From assembly GCF_009709575.1 (NCBI RefSeq), contig NZ_WIXO01000001.1, positions 558,001 to 622,000 of the forward strand: a stretch of DNA of 64,000 nt, given 5' to 3'. This document shows, one piece after another, positions 33,794 through 43,550 of this stretch; the stretch's first letter is position 1, and the number at the start of each line of letters is the position of its first letter. The position numbers and the translations under genes are program-made. The notes beneath the pieces were generated by a model. The model was given only the letters and a program-made list of their open reading frames with translations. It was not told the origin of the DNA and made no database searches. The DNA comes from Streptomyces taklimakanensis. GTDB taxonomy: Bacteria; Actinomycetota; Actinomycetes; Streptomycetales; Streptomycetaceae.

Positions 33794-34801
33794 TCAGGCG
33801 TTCGCGCCCTCGGTCGCCGGGTTCGTACCGCGCTCGCCATCGGCGTGCAGCCAGCACTTGGCGTAGTGGTCGTAGGCCACCGCGAAGTCCTCCGGCAGCC
33901 GGGAGCAGACGTCCATCGCCGAGGGGCAGCGGTCCCGGAAGGTGCATCCGGGGTCGTCGCCGGGGAGCTTCGAGTTGCCCGCCGGCTCGATGCGCGGCTC
34001 CCGGGCGAGTCGGCCGCGGCCCCCGGCGTCGGGGTCGGGCGCCGCGGCGGCCAGGATCCGGGTGTAGGGGTGCCGGGGGTCGAGGATGACGTCGTCCGCC
34101 GGCCCCCGCTCGACCACGCGCCCCCGGTACATCACCAGGATGTCGTCGGAGAAGTGCCGTGCGGTGGCGAGGTCGTGGGTGATGTAGAGGACGGCGAGGT
34201 CGTCCTCGCGCTGGAGACGGGCGAGGAGGTTGAGCACCCCCAACCGGATGGAGACGTCCAGCATGGAGACCGGTTCGTCGGCGATGACGATCCGGGCGCC
34301 CGGCGCCAGGGCGCGGGCGATCGCCACACGCTGGCGCTGGCCGCCGGAGAGCTCGTGGGGGCGGCGTCGGGCGATGTCGGCGGCCGGGGTGAGGTTGACG
34401 CGTTCCAGCAACTGTTCGACCTTGCGCCGGGTGTCCTCCCCGCCCTTGGCGCGACCGTGCAGCTTCAGCGGACGGGCCAGGTGGTGCTCGACGGTGTGGA
34501 AGGGGTTGAGCGAGGCGAAGGGGTCCTGGAAGACCATCTGCACGTGGTCGCGGTAGACGCGGTCGGCGATCCGCCCGCCGTCGGGTCCGGTGAGGGTGAT
34601 CCGTCCGGCGGTGGGCTTCTCCAGTCGGGCGATCATCCTCGCGACCGTGGACTTCCCCGAGCCGGACTCGCCGACCAGGGCGACGGTCCGGCCGGGCGTC
34701 AGGGTGAAGGAAACGTTGTCAACGGCGCGGAATCTGGAGTGCCGCAGTCCGGAGCGGATGGTGAAGTCCTTGACCAGGTCGCGTACTTCGAGGGCCGTCA
34801 T
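33794..34801 (-). CDS. Oligopeptide/oligosaccharide ABC transporter ATPase (DppF/OppF-like)
   Basis: 335 residues. Walker A GESGSGKST (about 42), Q-loop FQDPFASLNP, signature LSGGQRQRVAIARAL, Walker B IVIADEPVSMLD and the switch His in ITHDLATARHF. The C-terminal oligo_HPY extension (DPRHPYTRILAAAAP) with a Cys-containing tail (GCTFRDRCPSAMDVC, likely Fe-S or Zn) is typical of Opp/Dpp ATPases. The ATG overlaps the stop of the preceding ATPase. Last intact gene of the five-gene transporter operon. Confidence 0.93.
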   Translation of the reverse strand: MTALEVRDLVKDFTIRSGLRHSRFRAVDNVSFTLTPGRTVALVGESGSGKSTVARMIARLEKPTAGRITLTGPDGGRIADRVYRDHVQMVFQDPFASLNPFHTVEHHLARPLKLHGRAKGGEDTRRKVEQLLERVNLTPAADIARRRPHELSGGQRQRVAIARALAPGARIVIADEPVSMLDVSIRLGVLNLLARLQREDDLAVLYITHDLATARHFSDDILVMYRGRVVERGPADDVILDPRHPYTRILAAAAPDPDAGGRGRLAREPRIEPAGNSKLPGDDPGCTFRDRCPSAMDVCSRLPEDFAVAYDHYAKCWLHADGERGTNPATEGANA

Positions 34802-35685
34802 CGCGTGCCCGCCTCCTTCGCGGTGTGCTCGGTGGGCTCGGTGGGCTCGACATGCTCGCGGGCACTGGACTCCCCGGTGCGGATGAACGCCCCGCGCTCG
34901 CCGGTGAGGCTGGGGAAGGAGTCGAGCAGCTTGCGCGTGTAGGGGTGCCGCGGTCGCCGGTGGATCTCCTCGGCGGTGGCGTACTCGACCACCTCGCCGT
35001 CGCGCATGACGGCGATCCGGTCGCTCAGCTCCAGCAGCAGCGGCAGGTCGTGGGTGATGAAGACGACCGCGAAGCCGAGTTCGTCGCGGAAGCGCACGAT
35101 CTCCTTGAGGATGCCGCGCTGGACGACCACGTCGAGCGCGGTGGTGGGCTCGTCCATGATCATCACCTGGGGGTCGAGCAGCAGCGCCATGGCGATCATG
35201 ACGCGCTGCCGCATGCCGCCGGAGAGCTCGTGCGGGAAGGAGTCCAGCCGTCGCGGATCGACGCCGACCAGGCGGAGCACCTCCTCGCACCGCTCGCGGC
35301 GCTCCTGGGCGGACATGCCGGGGCGGTGGGTGGTGAGGACGTCCTCCAACTGCGCCCCGACGGAGACGACCGGGTTCAGGGCGTTCATCGCGCCCTGGAA
35401 GACCATCGACAGCTTCGCCCAGCGGAAGGCGCGCAGTTCCTCCTTCTCCAGCGCGAGCAGGTCGATGTCCTTCCCGTCGCGGTCGTGGAAGACGACCGAT
35501 CCGGAGGTCACCTCGGCCGGGGGCCGGTGCAGCCGGTTGATCGCGTACGCCAGGGTGGTCTTGCCGCAGCCGGACTCGCCGGCCAGTCCGAGGATCTCGC
35601 CGCGGCCGAGGGTGAGCGAGACGTCCTTCACGGCGTGGGTGGGCCTGTCGCCCCGGTAGACCACGTTGAGGTTCTCGACCGTCAG
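34798..35685 (-). CDS. Oligopeptide/oligosaccharide ABC transporter ATPase (DppD/OppD-like), no canonical start
   Basis: About 295 residues. Walker A GESGCGKTT, FQGAMNALNPVV, LSGGMRQRVMIAMAL, VMIMDEPTTALD, ITHDLPLLLE and the HPYTRKLLDSFPSLTG tail. The family-typical first strand is AVLTVENLNVVYRGD, but no ATG, GTG or TTG lies in this frame before it. The reported start is the CTG at 35685 that overlaps the permease stop (CTGA). The first canonical codon is GTG at 35664, inside the conserved strand. Upstream in the same frame AAPRPAAADREPAAPGAADR reads like genuine protein and overlaps the permease tail, so a frameshifted permease-ATPase fusion is a real alternative. Confidence 0.8.
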   Translation of the reverse strand: MTVENLNVVYRGDRPTHAVKDVSLTLGRGEILGLAGESGCGKTTLAYAINRLHRPPAEVTSGSVVFHDRDGKDIDLLALEKEELRAFRWAKLSMVFQGAMNALNPVVSVGAQLEDVLTTHRPGMSAQERRERCEEVLRLVGVDPRRLDSFPHELSGGMRQRVMIAMALLLDPQVMIMDEPTTALDVVVQRGILKEIVRFRDELGFAVVFITHDLPLLLELSDRIAVMRDGEVVEYATAEEIHRRPRHPYTRKLLDSFPSLTGERGAFIRTGESSAREHVEPTEPTEHTAKEAGTR

Positions 35686-36758
35686 GACGGCCTCGCGGTC
35701 CGCGGCTCCGGGGGCGGCGGGCTCGCGGTCCGCGGCGGCCGGACGCGGCGCGGCCCCGCGGCCCGCCGCGCCCTCGCCGCGCGGTGGGCGCGGCGGGTGC
35801 GGCGGGTGGACGCCGGGACGGTGCGCAGCTTGGGGTTGATGATCTCGTCGATGCTGAAGTTGATCAGAGAGAGGCCGCAGCCGAACAGCGCGATGACCAG
35901 ACCGGGCGGGCCGAACCACCACCATGCCTCGTGCTGGAGGGCGAAGCCGTTCTGGGCGTAGAAGAGCATCTTGCCCAGCGTGGAGGAGTTGGACGCGCCC
36001 AGTCCCAGGAACGACAGGCCGGCCTCGCTGAGGATCGCCAGGATCACGGCGAACACGAACTGCGAGGCCATCAGGGGCAGGAGGTTGGGCAGGATCTCCA
36101 CCGAGACGATGCGCCAGGGCTTCTCGCCCGCCACCTTCGCCGCGGCGACGTAGTCGCGGTTGCGCAGGGAGAGGGTCTGGGCGCGCAGCACCCGCGCGGA
36201 GGCCGCCCAGCCGGTGATCGCCAGCACCACCGCGACGGTCCACCAGCCGCGCTGCTCGACGGGGACGAACCCCGCGATGACGATGACCAGCGGCAGGCCG
36301 GGGATGACCAGCATCACGTTGGAGAACAGGGAGAAGCCCTCGTCCACCGCCCCACCGACGTAACCGCCGATGACGCCGAAGACCGCGGACAGCAGGGTGG
36401 CCAGGACGCCGACCAACAGGCCGATCTGGAGGGAGCCGCGGGTGGAGTGGGCCAGTTGGGCCAGGACGTCCTGGCCGATCTGGGTGGTCCCCAGCCAGAA
36501 CTCGCCGCTGGGCGGGGTCATGCCGATGTCGCGGACGGTGTCGGGATCGCCCACCAGCATCGGTCCGAGGACGCCGAAGAGGGCGATGGAGACGACGAGG
36601 CCGAGGCCGACGCCGAGCTTGGGGGACCAGCGCGGCACCAGGGAACGCCAGCCGCTGCTCTCGGCGCGTCGGGGGGCGGGCCCGGTACCCGTGGTGCCGG
36701 CGGGGGTGTCGGGGGGCGCGCTGCCGGTGTCCTCGACGGACGGGTCGATGTTCGTCAC
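35682..36758 (-). CDS. ABC transporter permease (DppC/OppC-like)
   Basis: 358 residues, six membrane helices after a hydrophilic N terminus. The EAA-type loop AAAKVAGEKPWRIVSVEILP contacts the ATPase. Regular homology ends around SIDEIINPKLRTVPAS; the last 40 residues are Arg/Pro-rich (RRTRRAHRAARARRAAGPRR) and look like out-of-frame reading. GTG 36758. Lies 18 bp after the other permease gene. See the note on the following ATPase for a possible frameshift. Confidence 0.88.
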   Translation of the reverse strand: MTNIDPSVEDTGSAPPDTPAGTTGTGPAPRRAESSGWRSLVPRWSPKLGVGLGLVVSIALFGVLGPMLVGDPDTVRDIGMTPPSGEFWLGTTQIGQDVLAQLAHSTRGSLQIGLLVGVLATLLSAVFGVIGGYVGGAVDEGFSLFSNVMLVIPGLPLVIVIAGFVPVEQRGWWTVAVVLAITGWAASARVLRAQTLSLRNRDYVAAAKVAGEKPWRIVSVEILPNLLPLMASQFVFAVILAILSEAGLSFLGLGASNSSTLGKMLFYAQNGFALQHEAWWWFGPPGLVIALFGCGLSLINFSIDEIINPKLRTVPASTRRTRRAHRAARARRAAGPRRVRPPRTASPPPPEPRTARPS

Positions 36759-36776
36759 GGTGTCGTTTCCTCGCTC

Positions 36777-37766
36777 TCAGTGGCCGGCGCGGGTACGGGG
36801 GTCGATGAGGCCGTACAGCAGGTCGACCACCAGGTTGGCGCCCAGCACGGCCACCGTGATGACCAGGAAGATCCCCTGCATCAGGGCGTAGTCGTTGTTC
36901 TCCACCGCCTGGAGGAGCCTGGATCCGATGCCCGGGTAGGAGAAGACCTGCTCGGTGATGACCGAACCGGAGACCACGAAGCCGAGGGAGATGGCGAATC
37001 CGGCGACCGACGGCAGGACCGCGTTGCGCGCGGCGTAGCGGGTCATGATGCGCCGCTCGCGCAGCCCCTTGGCCTGGGCGGTGAGGACGTAGTCCTCCGA
37101 GACCGTCGAGACCATCATGTTCCGCATCCCCAGCAGCCAGCCGCCGACCGAGGAGATCACGATGGTCAGGGCGGGGAGGGTGCCGTGGTGGACGGCGGAC
37201 GCGATGAACTCGCCGTTCCAGCCCGGGTCCAGGATCACGTCGTAACCGCCGCTGATCGGGAACCAGGCCAGTGCGGAGGCGAAGATCGCGACCAGGATCA
37301 GCGCCAGCCAGAAGTACGGCACCGCGGCCAGGACGGTGGTGGCGGGGATGAGCGAGTCGAGCCAGGAGCCGCGCTTCCAGCCGACGAGGGCACCGAGACC
37401 GACGCCGAGCAGGAAGGAGAGCAGGGTCGCGATCCCCACCAGCACGATCGTCCAGGGCAGCGCGTCACCGATGACGGTCGACACCTCGGCGGGGAAGACG
37501 CTGACCGAGATGCCCAGGTCGCCCCTGGCCATGTTGGCCAGGTACGAGAAGTACTGGACGACCAGGGGGTCTCCGGTGTCGGCTCCCAGGAGGAGCTCGT
37601 AGGATCTGCGGACCGACGGGTCGGTCGCCCCGCCGCGCTGTTGCAGCTTCGCCATGAGGGTGTCCACCGGATTGCCCGGCATCATCCTCGGGATGAAGAA
37701 GTTCAGGGTCAGCGCCGCCCAGAGGGCGACGAGGTAGAACCCGAGCTTCCGGGCGTAGTACCTCAC
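36777..37766 (-). CDS. ABC transporter permease (DppB/OppB-like)
   Basis: 329 residues. The N-terminal helix (KLGFYLVALWAALTLNFFIP) followed by RMMPGNPVD is the hallmark of OppB/DppB. Six helices and the loop VLTAQAKGLRERRIM for ATPase contact are present. GTG 37766. Forms the membrane pore with the DppC-like protein. A hairpin separates it from the binding-protein gene. Confidence 0.93.
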   Translation of the reverse strand: MRYYARKLGFYLVALWAALTLNFFIPRMMPGNPVDTLMAKLQQRGGATDPSVRRSYELLLGADTGDPLVVQYFSYLANMARGDLGISVSVFPAEVSTVIGDALPWTIVLVGIATLLSFLLGVGLGALVGWKRGSWLDSLIPATTVLAAVPYFWLALILVAIFASALAWFPISGGYDVILDPGWNGEFIASAVHHGTLPALTIVISSVGGWLLGMRNMMVSTVSEDYVLTAQAKGLRERRIMTRYAARNAVLPSVAGFAISLGFVVSGSVITEQVFSYPGIGSRLLQAVENNDYALMQGIFLVITVAVLGANLVVDLLYGLIDPRTRAGH

Positions 37767-37813
37767 CGATTTCCGCCTATCACTGTGTGCCTCTCCTGGG
37801 AACCGTTCGCTGT

Positions 37814-37854
37814 GGTCCCGCCGGGGCGGCCGCCCCGGCCGCCACGGCGGGACC
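37814..37854 (-). terminator. Attenuator hairpin behind the binding-protein gene
   Basis: 9-bp arms GGTCCCGCC/GGCGGGACC around an inner GC-rich stem, directly after the binding-protein stop. Such hairpins usually keep binding-protein mRNA more abundant than permease mRNA. Confidence 0.6.
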
Positions 37855-37856
37855 GG

Positions 37857-39542
37857 TCACTCGCCGGCCGGCTTCAACGCCTTGTAGATCTGCGCCTGGT
37901 CGGGGCGGCTCCACACCGCCGGTACGGCGTGGAGGTTGTACTCCGTCGGCCAGCCGTCGAACTTCGCGTCGTGGTACTGGCTGGTGGTGCCGGCGGTGAG
38001 GACGGGGATGTAGGGCATGTCCTCCTCCAGCTCGGTCTGGATGACGTCGTACTGCGCCTGCCGCTTGCCGGTCGCCTCGGGGGAGGCCTTCTTGAGCTCC
38101 CGGAGCGCCTTGTCGACCTCGGGGTTGCTGTAGCGGGCGAAGTTCGGGTTCGCCGCCTCCCCGACCCTGGCGGTGGTCTCGGTGCCGAAGAAGTAGCTGT
38201 AGGTGTAGTACGGGTCGGGGGTGGGGCCCGGGTACAGCGCGTCGATCACCAGCTCGTAGTCGCCCTGGCCGCGGGCCTCGGACCACTCGTTCCAGGAGGA
38301 CTGCTGGGCGGTCAGCTTGATGCCGGCCTTCTTCAACTGCTCGGCCATGGTGTCGACGGCGGTGATGTAGTCGGTCCAACCGGAGACGACCCGGACCGTC
38401 AGCGCGAGCTTCCGGCCGTCCTTGGCGTAGACGCCGTCCGAGCCCTTGGTGTAGCCGGCCTCCTCCAGGATCCGCGTGGCCTCGGAGACGTCGGGCTCCA
38501 TCGGGGCCAGGCTCTCCTTCAGCTTGCCGGAGATGATCTCCTTGCCGCTCTCCACCGGCACGAACCCGGGGGAGATCTGGCTGCCGGTGTCCTGGAAGGC
38601 CAGGGAGTTGATCTGGGTGCGGTCCAGGGCGTAGTAGATCGCCCTGCGCACCGCCGGGTCCGTCTGCGGTCCCTCACAGCCCAGTTCGGCGTTGGAGCAG
38701 GTGATCAGGACCGTCTGGTTCAGCGGGACCGTGACGGCCTTGTAGCCGGGGTAGTTCTCCTCGACGTTCCTCATGTCCGGGACGGGGCCGGTCTGCCAGT
38801 CGATCTTCTTCGCCTTCAGGGCGTCGGCGCCGGCCTGGTTGCCCGACAGGGCGATGTAGCGGACCTGCTTGAGGGCGGGCTCACCGTCCCAGTAGTCGGG
38901 GTTGGACCTGAGGGTGAAGGCCTGTCCCTTGAAGTCGGCCAGCGTGTACGGCCCGGTGCCGACGGGCTTGGTGACGGTGTTCGTGGCGGGGTTCTCGAAG
39001 TCCTTCCAGATGTGCTCGGGGACGATGAAGACCTTGCCGAGGATCTGTGGGCCCTCCATGTAGGAGGGCTCGTCGAAGGTGATCTTGACGTGGGTGTCGT
39101 CGACGGCCTCGGCCCTGCCCTCGTAGCCGGTGCCGTTCATCGCCTTGTGCTTGGTGATCATGTTCAGCGTGAAGACGACGTCGTCGGCGGTGAACTTCTC
39201 GCCGTCCGACCACGTGACCCCGTCCCGGAGGGTGATCGACAGCTCGGTGCCGTCGTCGTTCCAGGAGTACTCCGTCCCCAGCAGCGGCTTGGCGGGTTCG
39301 TCGCGGACCTGGTTGAAGTAGAAGAGCGACTCGAAGATGGTGCCCGGCCCCTCGTTGAGGGTCGGCGAGAAGGGGTTGAAGTTGGCCTGGTAGTCGCCCG
39401 CCTGCCCCGTGAAGACCACGAGGGTCTCGTCCTTGCCTCCGCCGCTGCCGCCCGACTGCGAACAGGCCGTGGCCAGCAGGGCGAGCGCGGCCATCCCGGC
39501 CGCCGCGACGCGCGTACGACGGCGTCTTGCTTGCTGGAACAT
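37857..39542 (-). CDS. ABC transporter solute-binding lipoprotein (SBP_bac_5 family)
   Basis: 561 residues. Lipoprotein signal with basic start RRRRTR and lipobox LLATACS (lipidated Cys near 27), then a Gly/Ser linker and the SBP_bac_5 fold (WNDDGTELSITLRDGVTWSDG, AIYYALDRTQINS). The family binds peptides, but several members bind beta-gluco- or manno-oligosaccharides, as characterised in Thermotoga. Placement beside beta-mannosidase, alpha-galactosidase and a ROK regulator supports an oligosaccharide ligand; this is inference. First gene of the transporter operon, divergent from the ROK gene. Confidence 0.92.
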   Translation of the reverse strand: MFQQARRRRTRVAAAGMAALALLATACSQSGGSGGGKDETLVVFTGQAGDYQANFNPFSPTLNEGPGTIFESLFYFNQVRDEPAKPLLGTEYSWNDDGTELSITLRDGVTWSDGEKFTADDVVFTLNMITKHKAMNGTGYEGRAEAVDDTHVKITFDEPSYMEGPQILGKVFIVPEHIWKDFENPATNTVTKPVGTGPYTLADFKGQAFTLRSNPDYWDGEPALKQVRYIALSGNQAGADALKAKKIDWQTGPVPDMRNVEENYPGYKAVTVPLNQTVLITCSNAELGCEGPQTDPAVRRAIYYALDRTQINSLAFQDTGSQISPGFVPVESGKEIISGKLKESLAPMEPDVSEATRILEEAGYTKGSDGVYAKDGRKLALTVRVVSGWTDYITAVDTMAEQLKKAGIKLTAQQSSWNEWSEARGQGDYELVIDALYPGPTPDPYYTYSYFFGTETTARVGEAANPNFARYSNPEVDKALRELKKASPEATGKRQAQYDVIQTELEEDMPYIPVLTAGTTSQYHDAKFDGWPTEYNLHAVPAVWSRPDQAQIYKALKPAGE

Positions 39543-39630
39543 AGTGGAAGGATCCTCTCGTGCGGCAGGGGCACCTCGGTGTGCCGTTCGGCCACCTCGA
39601 CGGTGGCCGGGTCGCTCATGTGGGGCGATT

Positions 39631-39657
39631 GTTAAGTCGCCGAAGAAAGAAAGTCAA
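39631..39657. promoter_or_regulatory. Putative ROK operator before the transporter operon
   Basis: GTTAAGTC (39631-39638) and GAAAGAAAGTCAA (39645-39657) give, on the minus strand, TTGACTTTCTTTC followed by GACTTAAC, a direct-repeat layout 17 bp apart. Confidence 0.55.
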
Positions 39658-39842
39658 TACTCGTGCGTCACCCCCGCGTCACAGAGACGAACGCGACGTC
39701 CGGGAGCGACCGGAGCCGACCCGGGCACTCCGCAGGGCCCTGGAGGGCCCGAGGGGACCGGAGGAGAGCCGCGAGGGAACCACGGGGGACACGGAGCGTG
39801 GTGCGGGGCGGCGCGGGGCGGACGCTTGCCCCGTTTCGATAG

Positions 39843-39856
39843 GGAAATAAACTAAC
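39843..39856. promoter_or_regulatory. Putative ROK operator before the ROK gene
   Basis: GGAAATAAACTAAC, reverse complement GTTAGTTTATTTCC, shares the TT-R-R-Y-TT-W-Y-TT pattern with the other two sites. Autoregulation is likely if the motif is real. Confidence 0.45.
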
Positions 39857-39936
39857 GGTCCGTACGGGCGCGGCGCGGTCCGCGCGGACCGCAGGCGACA
39901 GCGTGAACGCCCCGACCGGGGGTGGGCGGAGGACCA

Positions 39937-41223
39937 GTGAGCGGACCAGCGCGGGCGACGGCCCACGCGAGCAGCAGGGCGGCCGTGCTCGACGTGATCC
40001 GCGCGGCGGGTACCATCAGCCGGGTCGGCCTCGTCAACGCGACCGGTTTCACGGGGGCGACGATCTCCACCGTCGTGCGCCGCCTCATCGACGACGGACT
40101 GGTGGTGGAGACCGGGCGGGCCGAGTCCACCGGCGGCAAGCGCCGCGTACTGCTCCAACTCAACCAGTCGTCCCGGTACGCGGTCGGGGTCCACCTCGAC
40201 CACGCCGGTCTCACCTACGTCCTCACCAACCTCGGTGGCTCGGTCGTCGCCCGGATGACCCGGGCGGGCGCGGGCGCCGAGGACCCGCCCACCGTCGTCG
40301 CGCGCATGGCGGCCGAGGTCGACGCGCTCATCGACGGCGTCGGCGTCGGCCGCGACCGGGTGCTCGGACTGGGCCTGGTCTCCCCCGGCCCCCTCTCCCC
40401 CGCCAGCGGGATGCGGCTGACCCCGCCCATGATGCGGCGCTGGGAGGACTTCCCGCTCGACGAGGCGCTCCGGGACGCGACCGGACTGCCGGTGGTGTTC
40501 GACAACGACGCCACCGCGGCGGCGCTGGGCGAGCACTGGTCCGGAGGCGTCGGAGGCGCCTCCACCTTCGCCGCCCTGTACATGGGCACCGGCATCGGCG
40601 CGGGCCTGATGATCGACGGGATGACCTACCGCGGCGCCGGCGGCAACGCCGGCGAGATCGGCCACAGTTGCCTGGCCGTGGACGGCCCGGAGTGCTGGTG
40701 CGGGGCGCGGGGCTGCGTGGAGGCGCTGGCCGGTCCGGCGGCGGTCGTCGCCGCGGCCCGCGCCGACGAGGTGCTGGCCCGTGCCGCCGGGCTGGACGGA
40801 TCCCCCGGTTCGCCGCGGCGGGCGTCGGTGACCGCGGACTTCGCCGCCGTCACCCGGGCCGCCCGCCGCGGCGAACCGGGGGCGCGCGCCCTCCTGGAAC
40901 GCTCGGCGCGCTACCTCGCGGTGGCCGCCCGCACCCTCGCCAACGTCATGGACCTGGAGCTCCTGGTGCTCACCGGTCCCGGCCTGGCGATCGCCGGATC
41001 GGTGTACCTGCCGGTGGTGCAGGAGGAGCTGGACCGGGCCTTCTTCTCCCGCGCGACCCACTCCGTCGACGTCCGACTCTCCCGTTCCGCCGCCACCGCT
41101 CCCGCGATCGGCGCGGCGGCCATGGTGCTGCAGTCCGAGCTCGTGCCACTGCGCCAAGGGCCGCGACTGCCGGAGAACCTGGCGGACTCCGAACCCGTCA
41201 CCGTGCGGCAGGCCGGCGCCTGA
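39937..41223 (+). CDS. ROK-family transcriptional repressor
   Basis: 428 residues. An N-terminal winged HTH (SSRAAVLDVIRAAGTISRVG, VNATGFTGATISTVVRRLID) occupies about 10-70. The sugar-kinase-like ROK domain has YMGTGIGAGLMIDG, GNAGEIGH and the zinc motif CWCGARGC. ROK repressors release DNA when they bind a sugar. GTG 39937 with GGCGGAGGA four bases upstream is preferred to GTG 39922. Its position opposite the transporter makes it the likely regulator of the whole 27-40 kb locus. Confidence 0.9.
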   Translation: MSGPARATAHASSRAAVLDVIRAAGTISRVGLVNATGFTGATISTVVRRLIDDGLVVETGRAESTGGKRRVLLQLNQSSRYAVGVHLDHAGLTYVLTNLGGSVVARMTRAGAGAEDPPTVVARMAAEVDALIDGVGVGRDRVLGLGLVSPGPLSPASGMRLTPPMMRRWEDFPLDEALRDATGLPVVFDNDATAAALGEHWSGGVGGASTFAALYMGTGIGAGLMIDGMTYRGAGGNAGEIGHSCLAVDGPECWCGARGCVEALAGPAAVVAAARADEVLARAAGLDGSPGSPRRASVTADFAAVTRAARRGEPGARALLERSARYLAVAARTLANVMDLELLVLTGPGLAIAGSVYLPVVQEELDRAFFSRATHSVDVRLSRSAATAPAIGAAAMVLQSELVPLRQGPRLPENLADSEPVTVRQAGA

Positions 41224-41236
41224 GGGACCCGGGGCC

Positions 41237-41265
41237 GGCGCGGGGCGGCCGGTCCGCCCCGCGCC
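41237..41265. terminator. Bidirectional hairpin terminator
   Basis: 12-bp perfect arms GGCGCGGGGCGG/CCGCCCCGCGCC, 5-nt loop, between the convergent ROK and DoxX genes. Confidence 0.65.
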
Positions 41266-41298
41266 TCCCTCGCCCCGGCCCACCGCGGACGCCGGGGC

Positions 41299-41739
41299 TC
41301 ACGCGGCGATGACCCGCACCCGCTCTCCGCCACCCGCCCGCTCCCTGCGGCCGAACAGGGAACCCAGCGCCCAGGCGCCGGGGCCGAGGGCCGCGACGAG
41401 GAGGAAGGACCAGCAGAACATCGCGGCCGCCTCCCCTCCGTTCTCGATCGGGAAGAGGGCGTCGGGCTGGTGCCTGACGAAGTAGGCGTACGCCATCGAG
41501 CCGGAACAGACCACCGCGGCGCTCCGGGTGCCGACTCCCAGCATCACCAGGCCACCGCCGACGAGTTGGATGGCCGCGGCCCACCAGGAGGGCCACTGCC
41601 CCACCTCGGGCACCCCTCCGCCGCCGGGTCCGCCGAGCACGTCGAACAGGGTCGCCACGCCGTGGCAGGCGAACAACAGACCCACCACCATGCGGTAGAG
41701 CCCGAGCACGTGGTCCCTGCACCTGTCCAGTAATCCCAT
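41299..41739 (-). CDS. DoxX-family membrane protein
   Basis: 146 residues with four membrane helices (LGLYRMVVGLLFACHGVATL, WWAAAIQLVGGGLVMLGV, AAVVCSGSMAYAYFV, AAAMFCWSFLLVAALG). DoxX proteins are linked to redox or thiosulphate metabolism in some organisms; here the role is open. GGAGAGGA before the ATG at 41739. It lies 32 bp after the cellulase gene on the same strand, so the two may share a transcript. Confidence 0.87.
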   Translation of the reverse strand: MGLLDRCRDHVLGLYRMVVGLLFACHGVATLFDVLGGPGGGGVPEVGQWPSWWAAAIQLVGGGLVMLGVGTRSAAVVCSGSMAYAYFVRHQPDALFPIENGGEAAAMFCWSFLLVAALGPGAWALGSLFGRRERAGGGERVRVIAA

Positions 41740-41771
41740 GGGTCGTCCTCTCCGGTCGATCGATCCGTCGC

Positions 41772-43550
<1,779 letters not shown>

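Larger units (their letters stand above)
39543..39936. other. Divergent regulatory region SBP / ROK
   Basis: 394 bp without a gene. It contains two AT-rich patches that resemble each other, one 90-115 bp before the binding-protein start and one about 85 bp before the ROK start. Confidence 0.65.
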
